A stretch of DNA of 64,000 nt from VGJW01 sp035286125. Lineage in GTDB: Bacteria; Cyanobacteriota; Sericytochromatia; S15B-MN24; VGJW01. Each line of letters begins with the position of its first letter. The first letter of the stretch is position 1. The notes beneath the pieces are model-generated. The model saw only the letters and a list, made by a program, of their open reading frames with translations, was not told the origin of the DNA and did not search any database. Positions 16,509-25,543 of the stretch are shown here, one piece after another. The stretch is from contig JAYKIS010000082.1 of the NCBI GenBank assembly GCA_035286125.1, forward strand, positions 1 through 64,000. Direction: 5' to 3'. The position numbers and the translations under genes were made by a program.

Positions 16509-17265
16509 GGTCCAGCACCGTTCCTGCCGTGACGCGGAAAGGCTCCGCCAGTTTGCCCTGCCCGAGCAGGCGGTGGCTGGCGACCACGCGGAATCGGCCT
16601 GCGGGCAGGTTGTCAATACGGAAGGCTCCCGAGGCGTCCGTCGCCGTCAGGTATTCGGAGCCGGGAATCCAGACGGTGACGCCGGACGTGGCCTCGCCAG
16701 ACGCCGTCAGGATGTTGCCCGCAACGCTGGCGGTAGCACCCAGCGTCAGCGAGGTCGTGGCGACCTGTCCTGCGGTGGCCAGGGGGATCTCGAGTTTCCA
16801 CGCCTTGGTACCTTCGTCCCGGACAGCCTCGACGTTGTAGGACCCGGTGGCCGGCATCGAGAACGCGAAACGGCCGTTAGCATCCGTCAACGTGCGCCAC
16901 GCCGTCTGCAGCATCTGGGTGCGGCGGGCGACCTGGGCTCCGGACCAGCTCTCCCCGAAGGTCGCCGCCAGAGCCGACGTGTTGTTCAGGGCGGAGGTGT
17001 TGTTGAGCGCCGAGGTATTGTTCAATGCCGACGTATTGTTCAGCGGCGACGAGCCATCGAGCATGACCGTCACGGGCAAGCTGGCGGCCGGGCGACCGTC
17101 CGGCCCCATCAGGCTGCCCTCGAGCTTCACCGGGGCGGTCGCCACTACGGCGCCGGTAGCCACGGCACCCGAAGGAGTCTGGGCCGGACACCCGCCAAGG
17201 CAGGCAAGCAGGACAACCAAGGTACCAGTACGCCACGGGGTGCGGAGGTTGAAAGCGTGGCTCAT
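16480..17265 (-). CDS. Lipoprotein with carboxypeptidase-regulatory-like domains and LNNTSA repeats
   Basis: The 261-residue product has a signal sequence ending in the lipobox LGGC (Cys26). Two beta-sandwich modules of the carboxypeptidase-regulatory type follow. They are recognisable by strand patterns such as TLTDANGRFAFSMPATGSYN and TATDASGAFRIDNLPAGRFR. Between lipobox and modules is a segment of four tandem LNNTSA hexapeptides. It is likely an outer-membrane or surface-anchored adhesin or structural protein. It lies in a minus-strand group with a DUF2490 protein upstream and a DUF3293 protein overlapping its 3' end. Confidence 0.75.
   Translation of the reverse strand: MSHAFNLRTPWRTGTLVVLLACLGGCPAQTPSGAVATGAVVATAPVKLEGSLMGPDGRPAASLPVTVMLDGSSPLNNTSALNNTSALNNTSALNNTSALAATFGESWSGAQVARRTQMLQTAWRTLTDANGRFAFSMPATGSYNVEAVRDEGTKAWKLEIPLATAGQVATTSLTLGATASVAGNILTASGEATSGVTVWIPGSEYLTATDASGAFRIDNLPAGRFRVVASHRLLGQGKLAEPFRVTAGTVLDLAEPVQLRR
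16973..17044 (-). repeat. Four tandem 18-base units encoding LNNTSA
   Basis: Units at 16973-16990, 16991-17008, 17009-17026 and 17027-17044 each encode the hexapeptide LNNTSA in the lipoprotein. The units differ at silent positions (for example GTG/GTA and the codons for Asn and Ala), while the peptide stays the same. The array is therefore older than a fresh slippage event and seems held at the protein level. It is an Asn/Thr/Ser-rich linker near the membrane anchor. Confidence 0.8.
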
Positions 17266-17357
17266 GGGCCCATCCTATCAGTTCAACCGGGACAAGGTCT
17301 GGCTGGGGCCTCGTCCAGCGCGCGACCGGGTCCGGCACGCTCGGAGGGCTGCCCCGT

Positions 17358-18029
17358 TCAGTCGCCGCCCGCAGCCCCATCCACGATCAAGGGTTGTCCT
17401 TGAGGTATCGCGAGCAAGGCCACGTTGAGCACCGGGTCCTGGGCCCAGGCACCATTCCTGAATTGGCTGCGGACCATCACTCCCATGTCGAGGCGCGTCG
17501 ATTCGCCCAGCCGGCGCGCCACGCCGGCCTGGCTGCGGATCTGGGCAAGGCCCAGGTCGTTGGCGGCAAATCCGGCAGGATTCGCATCGAAAAGGCCCTC
17601 GATCCAGGCGAAGGGCATCCAGGCCGCGCCGTCGGGTGCCCACATCATCCGGAAGAGGTTTCGGTAGCGCAGGCTTTGCTGGCCTGCTGCGACGCGGAAG
17701 CGCCATTCGACCCGATGCCGGTCCAGCCAGACGATGTCTCCCCACCTGCCCAGCTGGTTGGGCTCCACCTCGATGCGGTATTCCTGATCCCACGACGCAG
17801 GGCTTGCCTGGGTCGCGATCGCGGCAACCTGCGTCGCCACCAGCCACTCCGGCGAAACCGTCCACAGGGCGCCCGTGCGCAGGAACTGCCCCCCCAGCCC
17901 TCCGTAGCGGCTGCCCAGGCGCAGGTCGGTCGACAGGCGCCACTGCAGGGGCTTGTCCGTGAGCGGGGCAGCCTGCATCACAGGCAGGCGTACTTCCTGC
18001 CAGAACCAAGCCTCAGGTTCAGCGAACAT
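17358..18029 (-). CDS. DUF2490 family protein (probable outer-membrane beta-barrel)
   Basis: The sequence has the DUF2490 pattern of alternating amphipathic strands with Trp/Tyr/Arg: EAWFWQEVRL near the start, EYRIEVEP and VEWRFRVAAG in the middle, and a final strand NVALLAIPQG. ATG 18029 is chosen because AAGG lies about 6 bases upstream, giving 223 residues. A TTG at 18089 would extend it by 20 residues. Neither start gives a clear signal peptide, which is odd for an exported protein. It is divergent from nadA and upstream of the lipoprotein gene on the same strand. Function unknown. Confidence 0.6.
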   Translation of the reverse strand: MFAEPEAWFWQEVRLPVMQAAPLTDKPLQWRLSTDLRLGSRYGGLGGQFLRTGALWTVSPEWLVATQVAAIATQASPASWDQEYRIEVEPNQLGRWGDIVWLDRHRVEWRFRVAAGQQSLRYRNLFRMMWAPDGAAWMPFAWIEGLFDANPAGFAANDLGLAQIRSQAGVARRLGESTRLDMGVMVRSQFRNGAWAQDPVLNVALLAIPQGQPLIVDGAAGGD

Positions 18030-18103
18030 GACTTGCCTTTCGCGCACGCCTTCGTGCGCCCCTGCGCGGAGCGTGGGGTACCATGACAACAGGACCGCAC
18101 GCC

Positions 18104-19150
18104 ATGATCCAGCCCCTAGCCTCGGCCGTCGACCCCTTCAGCGCCATCGAGCAGTTGAAGCGCAGCCGGAATGCCATCGTCCTCGCGCATTACTATCAGG
18201 ATGCCGACATCCAGGATGTCGCCGACTACCTGGGGGACAGTCTGGGCCTATCCCAGCAGGCTGCTGCGACAGACGCGGATGTCATCGTCTTCTGCGGCGT
18301 CCACTTCATGGCCGAGACGGCGAAGATTCTCAATCCGGGCAAGACCGTCCTGATGCCGGATCTCGATGCCGGTTGCAGCCTGTCGGACTCCTGCCCTGCG
18401 GATCGCTTCGCCGCGTGGCGTCTGGAACATCCCGGGCTTCCCGCCGTCAGCTACATCAACTGCTCGGCGCAGGTCAAGGCGTTGTCCGATGTCATCTGCA
18501 CCTCGTCGAATGCCATCGAGATCGTGTCCCGACTGCCCGGGGACGGTCCCGTCCTTTTCGCGCCTGACCGGCATCTTGCGGCCCATGTCGCGAAGCACAC
18601 CGGACGCGAGCTGATTCCTTGGCCCGGGGCCTGCCACGTCCACGAGGTCTTCTCGGAGCGGAAGCTGGTCGAGCTGAAGGGCCGTTACCCCGAGGCCGTC
18701 GTGCTGGCGCACCCCGAGTGCGAAGAGGCGGTCCTGGCGCATGCGGATGTCATCGGGTCCACCAGTCGTCTCCTCGAGACGGCGGTGCAGCATCCGGCCT
18801 CGACCTTCATCGTCGTCACCGAGGCGGGCATCCTGCACCAGATGCAGAAGCGTGCCCCGGGCAAGACCTTCGTGCCCGCTCCGCCAAACAACCAGTGCGC
18901 CTGCAACGAGTGCCCGTTCATGCGCGTTCAGACGCTGGACAAGGTGCATGCGGCCCTCGATCGGCTCGAACCGGTCGTCGAGGTCCCGGAAGGGCTCGCT
19001 GCACAGGCGCTGCTGGCCATCCGGCGCATGCTCGACCCGACCTTGCCCGTAACGGCTCTGGCACCCGACGAGATCCGTCGGCGCATCGAGGCACCGGTGC
19101 CGGCCACGATCCTGACGGATCGACGTCCCCGGGACCCGGGGGCCTGCTGA
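18104..19150 (+). CDS. nadA: Quinolinate synthase A
   Basis: NadA condenses iminoaspartate with dihydroxyacetone phosphate to quinolinate on a [4Fe-4S] cluster. The family marks are present: NAIVLAHYYQDADIQDVADY, the cluster cysteines in FCGVHFMAET, DLDAGCSLSDSCP and NNQCACNECPFM, and the E(A/S)GI block TEAGILHQM. ATG 18104 has AGGA at 18091-18094 (9-base spacing) and gives about 348 residues. ATG 18083 in the same frame is possible. nadB follows after two bases, so the two genes make a de novo NAD unit. nadC is not in the window. Confidence 0.95.
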   Translation: MIQPLASAVDPFSAIEQLKRSRNAIVLAHYYQDADIQDVADYLGDSLGLSQQAAATDADVIVFCGVHFMAETAKILNPGKTVLMPDLDAGCSLSDSCPADRFAAWRLEHPGLPAVSYINCSAQVKALSDVICTSSNAIEIVSRLPGDGPVLFAPDRHLAAHVAKHTGRELIPWPGACHVHEVFSERKLVELKGRYPEAVVLAHPECEEAVLAHADVIGSTSRLLETAVQHPASTFIVVTEAGILHQMQKRAPGKTFVPAPPNNQCACNECPFMRVQTLDKVHAALDRLEPVVEVPEGLAAQALLAIRRMLDPTLPVTALAPDEIRRRIEAPVPATILTDRRPRDPGAC

Positions 19151-19152
19151 GC

Positions 19153-20775
19153 GTGGGTCCTTCCCCTGGCCCGGGACTGCCCACTCTCGTTGATGTCCTT
19201 GTCATCGGTTCGGGCATCGCGGGGTGCTCGGCTGCTCTCGCGGCCGCAGACGCCGGGGCCGAGGTCCTCGTCCTGACCAAGGAGGCCACGGCCGAGGAAT
19301 CCAACACCTGGTACGCCCAGGGCGGCATCATCTTTCGGGGCCTCGAGGACTCGCCCGAGCGCCTGATGGCCGACATCGTCGCGGCCGGGGCTGGCCTGGT
19401 GCTCGAGCCCGCAGCACGTCTTCTGGCGGAAGAGGGACCGCGCCTCGTGCAGCAGGTCCTGATCGATCGAATCGGCGTGCCGTTCGATCGTGAGGGCCGG
19501 GACTACCACCGCGTCCAGGAGGCCGCCCACAGCGCTCCGCGTATCCTGCACCGCAAGGACCATACCGGGCGCGCCATCGAGGAGCCGATGACCCGCGTGA
19601 TGGCGGAACACCCGCGCATTCGGGTCCTGACGCGTCACACCGCGGTCGAACTTATCACGACCGACCATCACGCCCTGGTGCCCGAGTTCCTCCACGGCGA
19701 GCCACGTTGCCTCGGGGCTTACGTGCTTTCGGAGGCCACGGGGCAGGTCGAGCCTGTCCGTGCCCGCGAGGTCATTCTCGCGACGGGCGGCCTGGGGCGG
19801 CTCTACCTCCATACGACCAACCCCGCCGGCGCTCGCGGTGATGGGCTCGCCATGGCCGACCGGGCGGGTGCACGCCTGGTCAATCTCCCCTATGTCCAGT
19901 TCCATCCGACGGCGCTCTATCACGCCAGCGGCCGATTCCTGCTGTCCGAGGCGCTCCGTGGCGAGGGCGCCTACCTGCTCGGTCCCGACATGCAGCCCTT
20001 CATGACCCGGTTCCATCCAGACGGGACGCTTGCACCCCGAGATGTCGTCGCGAGGGGCATCCATCAGGTGATGCTCGAGACAGGCTCTCCGCACGTCTGG
20101 CTCGATATCTCGCATCGGGGCGAGACGTGGGTCCGCGACCACTTTCCCGACCTATGCGCCATCAGCGCGCGTGCTGGCCTCGATCTTGCCCGGGGACCGG
20201 TGCCGGTCGTCCCCGCCGCGCATTACAGTTGTGGCGGCGTCGCGGTCGACGCGGACGGGGCCTCCTCGCTTCGTGGCCTGCGCGCCGTGGGCGAAGTCAG
20301 CTGCACGGGCGTCCACGGTGCCAATCGTCTGGCGTCCACCAGCCTGCTCGAGGGTCTGGTCTGGGGCACCCGGGCTGGACGTGCGGCGGCGGCCTCCGGT
20401 CCGTCAGGCGTCGGTGACGAGCCGGCCGTCGCCCCTTGGCGCCACGAGCATGAGCCTGTCGACCCTGCGCTGGTTGCTCAGGACTGGAATACCATCCAGC
20501 ACACCATGTGGAACTACGTGGGTCTGGTTCGCAACGAACGGCGCCTTGTCCGTGCAGGTCGCATCCTCGCTGCGCTGGACGAGGAAGTATCGGCCTTCTA
20601 TGCGCGAGGGGCCATGAGCGATGCGCTCGTGGGCCTGCGCAACGGCGTCCGGGCTGCCCGCCTGGTGGCCCGGGCCGCGCTCAAGGCGCGCTGGAGCCTG
20701 GGGTGTCACTATCGTGAAGATGCTCCCGGTACGCCGCTGCAGGGAAGTCTTCAGGCGCTGCGTCCGATTGGCTGA
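19153..20775 (+). CDS. nadB: L-aspartate oxidase
   Basis: NadB oxidises L-aspartate to iminoaspartate with FAD and feeds NadA. The N-terminal dinucleotide fold VLVIGSGIAGCSAALAAADA and the succinate-dehydrogenase-like blocks are clear: NTWYAQGGI, PARGDG-type GARGDGLAMADRAGA, YVQFHPTALY, RGEGAYLL, and HYSCGGVAVDADG. GTG 19153, two bases after the nadA stop, gives 540 residues, the usual length. An in-frame extension into nadA is rejected. The last 95 bases overlap the 3' end of the convergent hflX gene. Confidence 0.95.
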   Translation: MGPSPGPGLPTLVDVLVIGSGIAGCSAALAAADAGAEVLVLTKEATAEESNTWYAQGGIIFRGLEDSPERLMADIVAAGAGLVLEPAARLLAEEGPRLVQQVLIDRIGVPFDREGRDYHRVQEAAHSAPRILHRKDHTGRAIEEPMTRVMAEHPRIRVLTRHTAVELITTDHHALVPEFLHGEPRCLGAYVLSEATGQVEPVRAREVILATGGLGRLYLHTTNPAGARGDGLAMADRAGARLVNLPYVQFHPTALYHASGRFLLSEALRGEGAYLLGPDMQPFMTRFHPDGTLAPRDVVARGIHQVMLETGSPHVWLDISHRGETWVRDHFPDLCAISARAGLDLARGPVPVVPAAHYSCGGVAVDADGASSLRGLRAVGEVSCTGVHGANRLASTSLLEGLVWGTRAGRAAAASGPSGVGDEPAVAPWRHEHEPVDPALVAQDWNTIQHTMWNYVGLVRNERRLVRAGRILAALDEEVSAFYARGAMSDALVGLRNGVRAARLVARAALKARWSLGCHYREDAPGTPLQGSLQALRPIG

Positions 20776-22063
20776 CGGGCACGCCCAGCGCCACCAGCTC
20801 GCCCGGTGGGCCGTGGACCGTCACTTGCAAGCCACCGTCGGGGCCGTCCTCCACCTTGACGACACGGACACGACGGTAAATCTCGGACAGCCGGGCCCTG
20901 TCCCCTGCCGGCAGATGAACGACGCCTTCGCGTGGCGGCCCGGCCACCTGGGCCTCGACCACGGCACGCAGGTCCTTCAGGCCCTCGCCTGAGGCAGCGG
21001 AAACGGGGACGCAACCGGGTTCGTCCTCCCGAGCCTGCTCCAGGCGTGACTGGGCCTCGGGGCGGTCGACCTTGTTGAAGACCACAATCTCGGGCCTATC
21101 CCCGGCTCCGATCTCCGTCAGGACGGACCGGGTCTCGGCCATGTGCTCGGCCCAGGCAGGGTGCGAGAGATCGACGATGTGCAGCAGCAGGTCGGCCTCG
21201 GCGGCTTCGGCCAACGTCGATCGGAAGCTGGCGACCAGTTGGTGGGGCAGCTTGCGGATGAAGCCGACGGTATCCGTCAGCAGGGCATCCCGGCCCGTGG
21301 CGAGTGACCACCGGCGGGTCGTGGCGTCCAGCGTGGCGAACAGCTTGTCCTCGGCGAGGACACCCGCACGGGTCAGGGCGTTGAGCAACGAGGACTTGCC
21401 CGCATTCGTGTAACCCACGAGGGCCACGCGGAAGAAACCGTCATGTCCCCTGAGGCGGGTCTCGGCCTGCCTGCCGATGCGACCGAGCTCGCGCTTCAGG
21501 GCGGCGATGCGTGCCTTGACGATACGGCGGTCGATCTCGAGCTGGCTCTCGCCCTCGCCGCCCCGGGTGCGGGTGCCACCCTTCTGTCGGGTGAAGTGGG
21601 TCCAAAGGCCCGTCAGGCGCGGCAGCATGTACTCGTGCTGGGCCAGTTCGACCTGGGTGCGGGCCTCACGGGTCCTTGCACGCATGGCGAAGATATCCAG
21701 GATCAGGCCCGTGCGGTCCATCACCTTGACCTTGGCCTGTTTTTCCAGGTTGCGCTGCTGGCCGGGCGTCAGCTCGTCATCGAAGAGCAGCCAGTCGGCC
21801 TTCTGCTCCTCGGCCAACACCATCACTTCCTCGACCTTGCCGCTACCCAGGAAGGTTGCAGGGTCTGGTCTCGCCCGACTCTGGATGACGCGGCCGACGA
21901 CGTCCATGCCGTCGGTCGTGGCCAGTTGGGCCATCTCGTCGAGGTGCTCCTCGACCTCGGGCCGCTCCTGGCCGCGCGTCTGGACGCCAATCAGGATGGC
22001 CCGCGGCCGGACCTCGACGGTTTCGAAGAACTCCTTGCGCGTGTCCCGCTGCTTGCGTCCCAT
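20681..22063 (-). CDS. hflX: GTPase HflX
   Basis: HflX is a ribosome-associated GTPase that splits or rescues stalled ribosomes. The N-terminal HflX domain ends in the Gly-rich linker GTRTRGGEGESQLE. The G domain has VGYTNAGKSSLLNAL, the G2 threonine region, DTVGFI and NKVD. ATG 22063 follows AGGAGG with 6 bases spacing and starts MGRKQRDTRKEFF; a 36-residue extension is rejected. About 460 residues. The C-terminal tail (from about VSQSDAAPEDF) is encoded within the region that also encodes the end of nadB. It is the last gene of the rplI-dnaB-purA-plsC-hflX unit. Confidence 0.93.
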   Translation of the reverse strand: MGRKQRDTRKEFFETVEVRPRAILIGVQTRGQERPEVEEHLDEMAQLATTDGMDVVGRVIQSRARPDPATFLGSGKVEEVMVLAEEQKADWLLFDDELTPGQQRNLEKQAKVKVMDRTGLILDIFAMRARTREARTQVELAQHEYMLPRLTGLWTHFTRQKGGTRTRGGEGESQLEIDRRIVKARIAALKRELGRIGRQAETRLRGHDGFFRVALVGYTNAGKSSLLNALTRAGVLAEDKLFATLDATTRRWSLATGRDALLTDTVGFIRKLPHQLVASFRSTLAEAAEADLLLHIVDLSHPAWAEHMAETRSVLTEIGAGDRPEIVVFNKVDRPEAQSRLEQAREDEPGCVPVSAASGEGLKDLRAVVEAQVAGPPREGVVHLPAGDRARLSEIYRRVRVVKVEDGPDGGLQVTVHGPPGELVALGVPVSQSDAAPEDFPAAAYREHLHDSDTPGSSAP

Positions 22064-22065
22064 CG

Positions 22066-22842
22066 TCAGCCTCCTGCCGGCCGGGGCGCGGACGCCCAGG
22101 CGAGGGCCGAGCCCTCGGGCCCCAGGTCGATCTCCATATCCTGCACGACGGCTTCCATCTGCCTCTGCCACGTCTCGGCCATCTGGCCGATCGGGTCCTG
22201 CTCCTCGGCGAACGATGCAAACGTCAGCGCGGGCAGGAAGCGAATCCGGAGCGGGCCCGGGGTGACTTCAAGGAGGCGGTCCTGAGGAAACCGCGCGTAG
22301 GAACCGGCTATGGCGGCAGGAATGACCGGCAGGCCGGTTTCCCGCGCAAAATGGAAAACGCCTCGCTTGGCCACGCCCATGACGCCGGTCTTCGTCCGCG
22401 TGCCTTCCGGAAAGAGTGCGAGGTACTGGTCGCCTTCCACCTGGGCCAGCCCTGCCCGGATCTGGCGCACCGCCTGGTCCCGATCCTTGCGGTTGATGGG
22501 AATGTTGCCGTACCAGGTCTGCAACTTGCCGAAGATGGGGATCGACAGCAGCTCCTGCTTGAAGACGAACCGTGGCAGCTTGTCCGGCAGGGCCGCCACG
22601 AGGGCCGGGATGTCGAGGTTGCCCTGGTGATTCGGCGCCAGCAGGAACGGACCGGGCGGAACGTGTTCGAGTCCTTCGACCTCGAGGCGCACGCCGGCAG
22701 CACGCAGCAGGCCCGGGAAGACCCGTTGCGGCTGGGTCCGCAGGTAGGCGACCTTGTCCCGACGCACAAGGGCCGCCAGCCAGACGCGGGGGAAAGCGAG
22801 CAGGGCCGATCCGGCCAGCGTCAGGCCGTGGCGCAGGCCCAT
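22066..22842 (-). CDS. plsC: 1-acyl-sn-glycerol-3-phosphate acyltransferase (PlsC family)
   Basis: The 258-residue membrane-associated acyltransferase adds the second acyl chain to lysophosphatidic acid. The HX4D motif reads NHQGNLD, the glycerol-phosphate-binding block is LFPEGTRTKTG, and a hydrophobic N-terminus (LTLAGSALLAFPRVWLAALV) anchors it. ATG 22842 overlaps the purA stop (ATGA). A longer upstream frame is a read through purA. The gene ends two bases before hflX. Confidence 0.9.
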   Translation of the reverse strand: MGLRHGLTLAGSALLAFPRVWLAALVRRDKVAYLRTQPQRVFPGLLRAAGVRLEVEGLEHVPPGPFLLAPNHQGNLDIPALVAALPDKLPRFVFKQELLSIPIFGKLQTWYGNIPINRKDRDQAVRQIRAGLAQVEGDQYLALFPEGTRTKTGVMGVAKRGVFHFARETGLPVIPAAIAGSYARFPQDRLLEVTPGPLRIRFLPALTFASFAEEQDPIGQMAETWQRQMEAVVQDMEIDLGPEGSALAWASAPRPAGG

Positions 22843-24146
22843 CAGGCAAGTACCTCGGCACCCGTGAAGGGATCGCTGCCCATGAGCGTCTGCTCGCGGC
22901 CGCCACCCACGCCAACCAGGGTCACCGGTACACCTGCCGCTTTCGCGACATGGTCGAGATAGGCCCGCGCCGCTGCCGGCAGGTCGGCGACCGTCCGTGC
23001 GTCCGATGTGCGCGTCTGCCAGCCGGGCAGCCACGTGACGACGGGGCGCATGGTGCCCAGGTCAGAAGGGTCTGCAGGAAAGCCCCCCGGCTGGCCATCG
23101 GGGCCGACATAGGCCGTCACGACGCCCATTTCGGCAAAGCCATCCAGCACGTCCAGCTTCGTGAGCGCGAGGCAGTCAAGGCCATTGATGCGCACGGCAT
23201 GACGCAGGGCCACCAGGTCGAGCCAACCGCAGCGGCGTGGCCGTCCCGTCGTGGTGCCGAACTCGGCACCGGCTTGGCGCAGGCGCTCACCCGTCTCGTC
23301 GTTCAGCTCCGAGGGAAAGGGACCGGAGCCGACACGGGTGGCGTAGGCCTTGGTGATGCCCATGACCCTGCCGATGGCGCCGGGACCCACCCCTGCGCCC
23401 AGGCAGGCACCGGCCGCGACCGCGTGGGAACTGGTCACGAAGGGCCACGTCCCGAGGTCCAGATCGAGCAGGGCACCCTGGGCGCCCTCGAAAAGCACGT
23501 TGCGGCCTTCGGAGAGGGCCCCATGCGTCTCTTCCGTGACGTCGGCCAGATAGGGACGGAAGCGCGCGGCCAGAACCTCCATGCGCTCGGCCATCGCGAC
23601 GGCGTCGACGGGTGCCGCGTCGTACAGACGGGTCAGGCGATGGCTGGCCTCGTCAGCGGCTTGAAGCACCCGCTCACGCAAGGTGTCCGGGTCGCGCAGG
23701 TCGCCGGCCCGCAGGCCGACGCGCGCCGCCTTGTCGGCATAGGCCGGGCCGATGCCGCGTCCGGTCGTGCCGATGGCCGACTTGCCCCGGCGCTGCTCCT
23801 GCAGGCCGTCCAGAAGCTTGTGCCATGGCATCACGAGATGGGCCAGGGGCGAGAGACCCAGGCGTGCAGGACCCACCCCCAACGGCGCCAGGGCATCCAG
23901 CTCCTTGGCCAGGGCCTCGAGATCGACGACGCAACCATGGCCGATCAGGTTGCGGACGCTGGGATGCAGGATGCCGCTCGGGATCAGGTGCAGCTTGTGC
24001 ACCTGACCGTCGACCACAAGCGTATGACCGGCGTTGGCACCGCCGGCGAACCGGACGACCAGCTCCGCACGGCCTGCGAGCAGGTCCGTGATCTTGCCCT
24101 TGCCTTCATCGCCCCACTGGGCGCCGACAACCACGAGTCCCGGCAT
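22842..24146 (-). CDS. purA: Adenylosuccinate synthetase
   Basis: PurA makes adenylosuccinate from IMP, aspartate and GTP, the first committed AMP step. The N-terminal signature VVGAQWGDEGKGK (residues about 5-17), GGANAGHT, the IGTTGRGIGPAYADK block and the GTTTGRPRRCGWLD block are all present. ATG 24146 lies two bases after the dnaB stop and gives 434 residues, the family length. It is in an operon with dnaB and plsC. Confidence 0.95.
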   Translation of the reverse strand: MPGLVVVGAQWGDEGKGKITDLLAGRAELVVRFAGGANAGHTLVVDGQVHKLHLIPSGILHPSVRNLIGHGCVVDLEALAKELDALAPLGVGPARLGLSPLAHLVMPWHKLLDGLQEQRRGKSAIGTTGRGIGPAYADKAARVGLRAGDLRDPDTLRERVLQAADEASHRLTRLYDAAPVDAVAMAERMEVLAARFRPYLADVTEETHGALSEGRNVLFEGAQGALLDLDLGTWPFVTSSHAVAAGACLGAGVGPGAIGRVMGITKAYATRVGSGPFPSELNDETGERLRQAGAEFGTTTGRPRRCGWLDLVALRHAVRINGLDCLALTKLDVLDGFAEMGVVTAYVGPDGQPGGFPADPSDLGTMRPVVTWLPGWQTRTSDARTVADLPAAARAYLDHVAKAAGVPVTLVGVGGGREQTLMGSDPFTGAEVLA

Positions 24147-24148
24147 CT

Positions 24149-25543
24149 CTAGTAACCGCCGCCCGGAATTTCCAGATTGTCGAACAAGGTGAACTCCTTG
24201 TGGAAGTAGAGCATCGTCGAGGCCGTGGGCCCGTGGCGATTCTTGGCGATGATGATCTCGGCCTGGTTCTTGAGTTCCGAGGTTTCGGGGTTGTAGTAGT
24301 CGTCGCGATGGATGAACATCACGAGGTCCGCATCCTGTTCGATGGACCCCGACTCGCGCAGATGGCTCAGCATGGGCTTCTTGTCCTTGGACTGCTCGGA
24401 CGCGCGCGAGAGCTGGGACAGCGCCATGACGGGACATTCGAGCTCGCGTGCCAGCTCCTTGAGGGCGCGCGAGATGTAACTGACCTCGGTGGCGCGGTTG
24501 TCCGAGGACCGCATGCCACCACCCTTCATGAGCTGCAGGTAGTCGATGACGATGAGTCCCAACTGGTCGAGGTTGTTGCGGGCCATGACCCGACGACACT
24601 TGCTCTTGACCTCGAGGACCGAGATGGACGGCGTGTCGTCGATGTAGAGCGGCAGTTCGATCAGGCGGTTGACGGCCTCGACGAGGTGGGCCCACTCGTG
24701 GTCGGCCACGATGCCCTTCTTGATGTTCTGGCTGTTGAGTCGGGCTTCGCCGCAGAGCATGCGCTGGCTGAGCTCGTCTGCCGACATCTCGAGGCTGAAC
24801 ACGATGACGGGCTTGCCCTCGATGTTCTGGGTGGGGTCGCCACCGGCAGCCTGCCGCGCGACCGACAGCGCGAAGCTGGTCTTGCCCATGCCCGGACGCG
24901 CTCCCAGGATGATCAGATTGCCGGGCTGGAAGCCCGTCGTGACCTGGTTGAGATCGTAGAAGCCCGTGTGGGTGCCGGTGATGACGCCGCTATGTTCGAA
25001 GCGCCGCTCGATGGCGTCATAGGCGCGGAGCAGGGACGGCTCGATATGTTCGCTGTCCTTGCCGCCCCGGTGCTGGGCCACGGAGAAGACCTTCTGCTCG
25101 GCCTGCTCGAGAACGGCCGCGATGTCGTCCTCCTCGTCGAACCCGAGGGCGGAGACTTCGCCCCCGGCCCGGATCAGTTGGCGCCTGAGGGCCTTTTCGG
25201 CCACGATGCCCGCGTAATACTCGGCATTGGCCGTCGTTGCGACAGCATTGACGAGATCGGTCATGAAGAAGCGCCCGCCGACCATCTCGAGCTGCCCACG
25301 CGTCTCCAGCAGGTTGCTGACGGCCAGCACATCGGCCGGCTGGTTGCGCTCGACGAGATGCCGGATGGCGTCGAAGACGCGCTGGTGGGCGTCCCTGTAG
25401 AACAGGTCCTGGCCGTTCAGGATCTCGAGGACGGACGTGACGGCATTGGGCGACAGCAGCATCGCGCCAAGGACGGCCTGCTCGGCCTCGAGGTTGTGGG
25501 GCGGAACCCTGGGCTCGCCATAGCCCTGCCGCGGCTCAGGCAC
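24149..25543 (-). CDS. dnaB: Replicative DNA helicase
   Basis: The 464-residue hexameric helicase has an N-terminal primase-interacting domain (PPHNLEAEQAVLGAMLLSP) and a RecA-like motor. Walker A is GARPGMGKT at residues 214-222. It is followed by VFSLEMSADELSQRM, Walker B LIVIDYLQLM, and the SQLSRASE and ESGSIEQDAD blocks. No intein or insertion is present. The gene overlaps the 3' end of rplI by 8 bases, the common rplI-dnaB pairing. Confidence 0.96.
   Translation of the reverse strand: MPEPRQGYGEPRVPPHNLEAEQAVLGAMLLSPNAVTSVLEILNGQDLFYRDAHQRVFDAIRHLVERNQPADVLAVSNLLETRGQLEMVGGRFFMTDLVNAVATTANAEYYAGIVAEKALRRQLIRAGGEVSALGFDEEDDIAAVLEQAEQKVFSVAQHRGGKDSEHIEPSLLRAYDAIERRFEHSGVITGTHTGFYDLNQVTTGFQPGNLIILGARPGMGKTSFALSVARQAAGGDPTQNIEGKPVIVFSLEMSADELSQRMLCGEARLNSQNIKKGIVADHEWAHLVEAVNRLIELPLYIDDTPSISVLEVKSKCRRVMARNNLDQLGLIVIDYLQLMKGGGMRSSDNRATEVSYISRALKELARELECPVMALSQLSRASEQSKDKKPMLSHLRESGSIEQDADLVMFIHRDDYYNPETSELKNQAEIIIAKNRHGPTASTMLYFHKEFTLFDNLEIPGGGY

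Noticed and set aside
16973..17044. Short tandem repeat considered as a CRISPR fragment
   Set aside because: Units are contiguous, in frame and coding, with no spacers and no cas genes in the window.
18619..19152. In-frame extension of nadB through nadA
   Set aside because: The region encodes nadA in another frame with all family motifs. GTG 19153 gives the correct NadB start and length.
22572..24152. 526-codon plus-strand frame opposite plsC and purA
   Set aside because: It is antisense to two clearly recognised enzymes, with low-complexity Gly/Arg/His content and no ribosome site.
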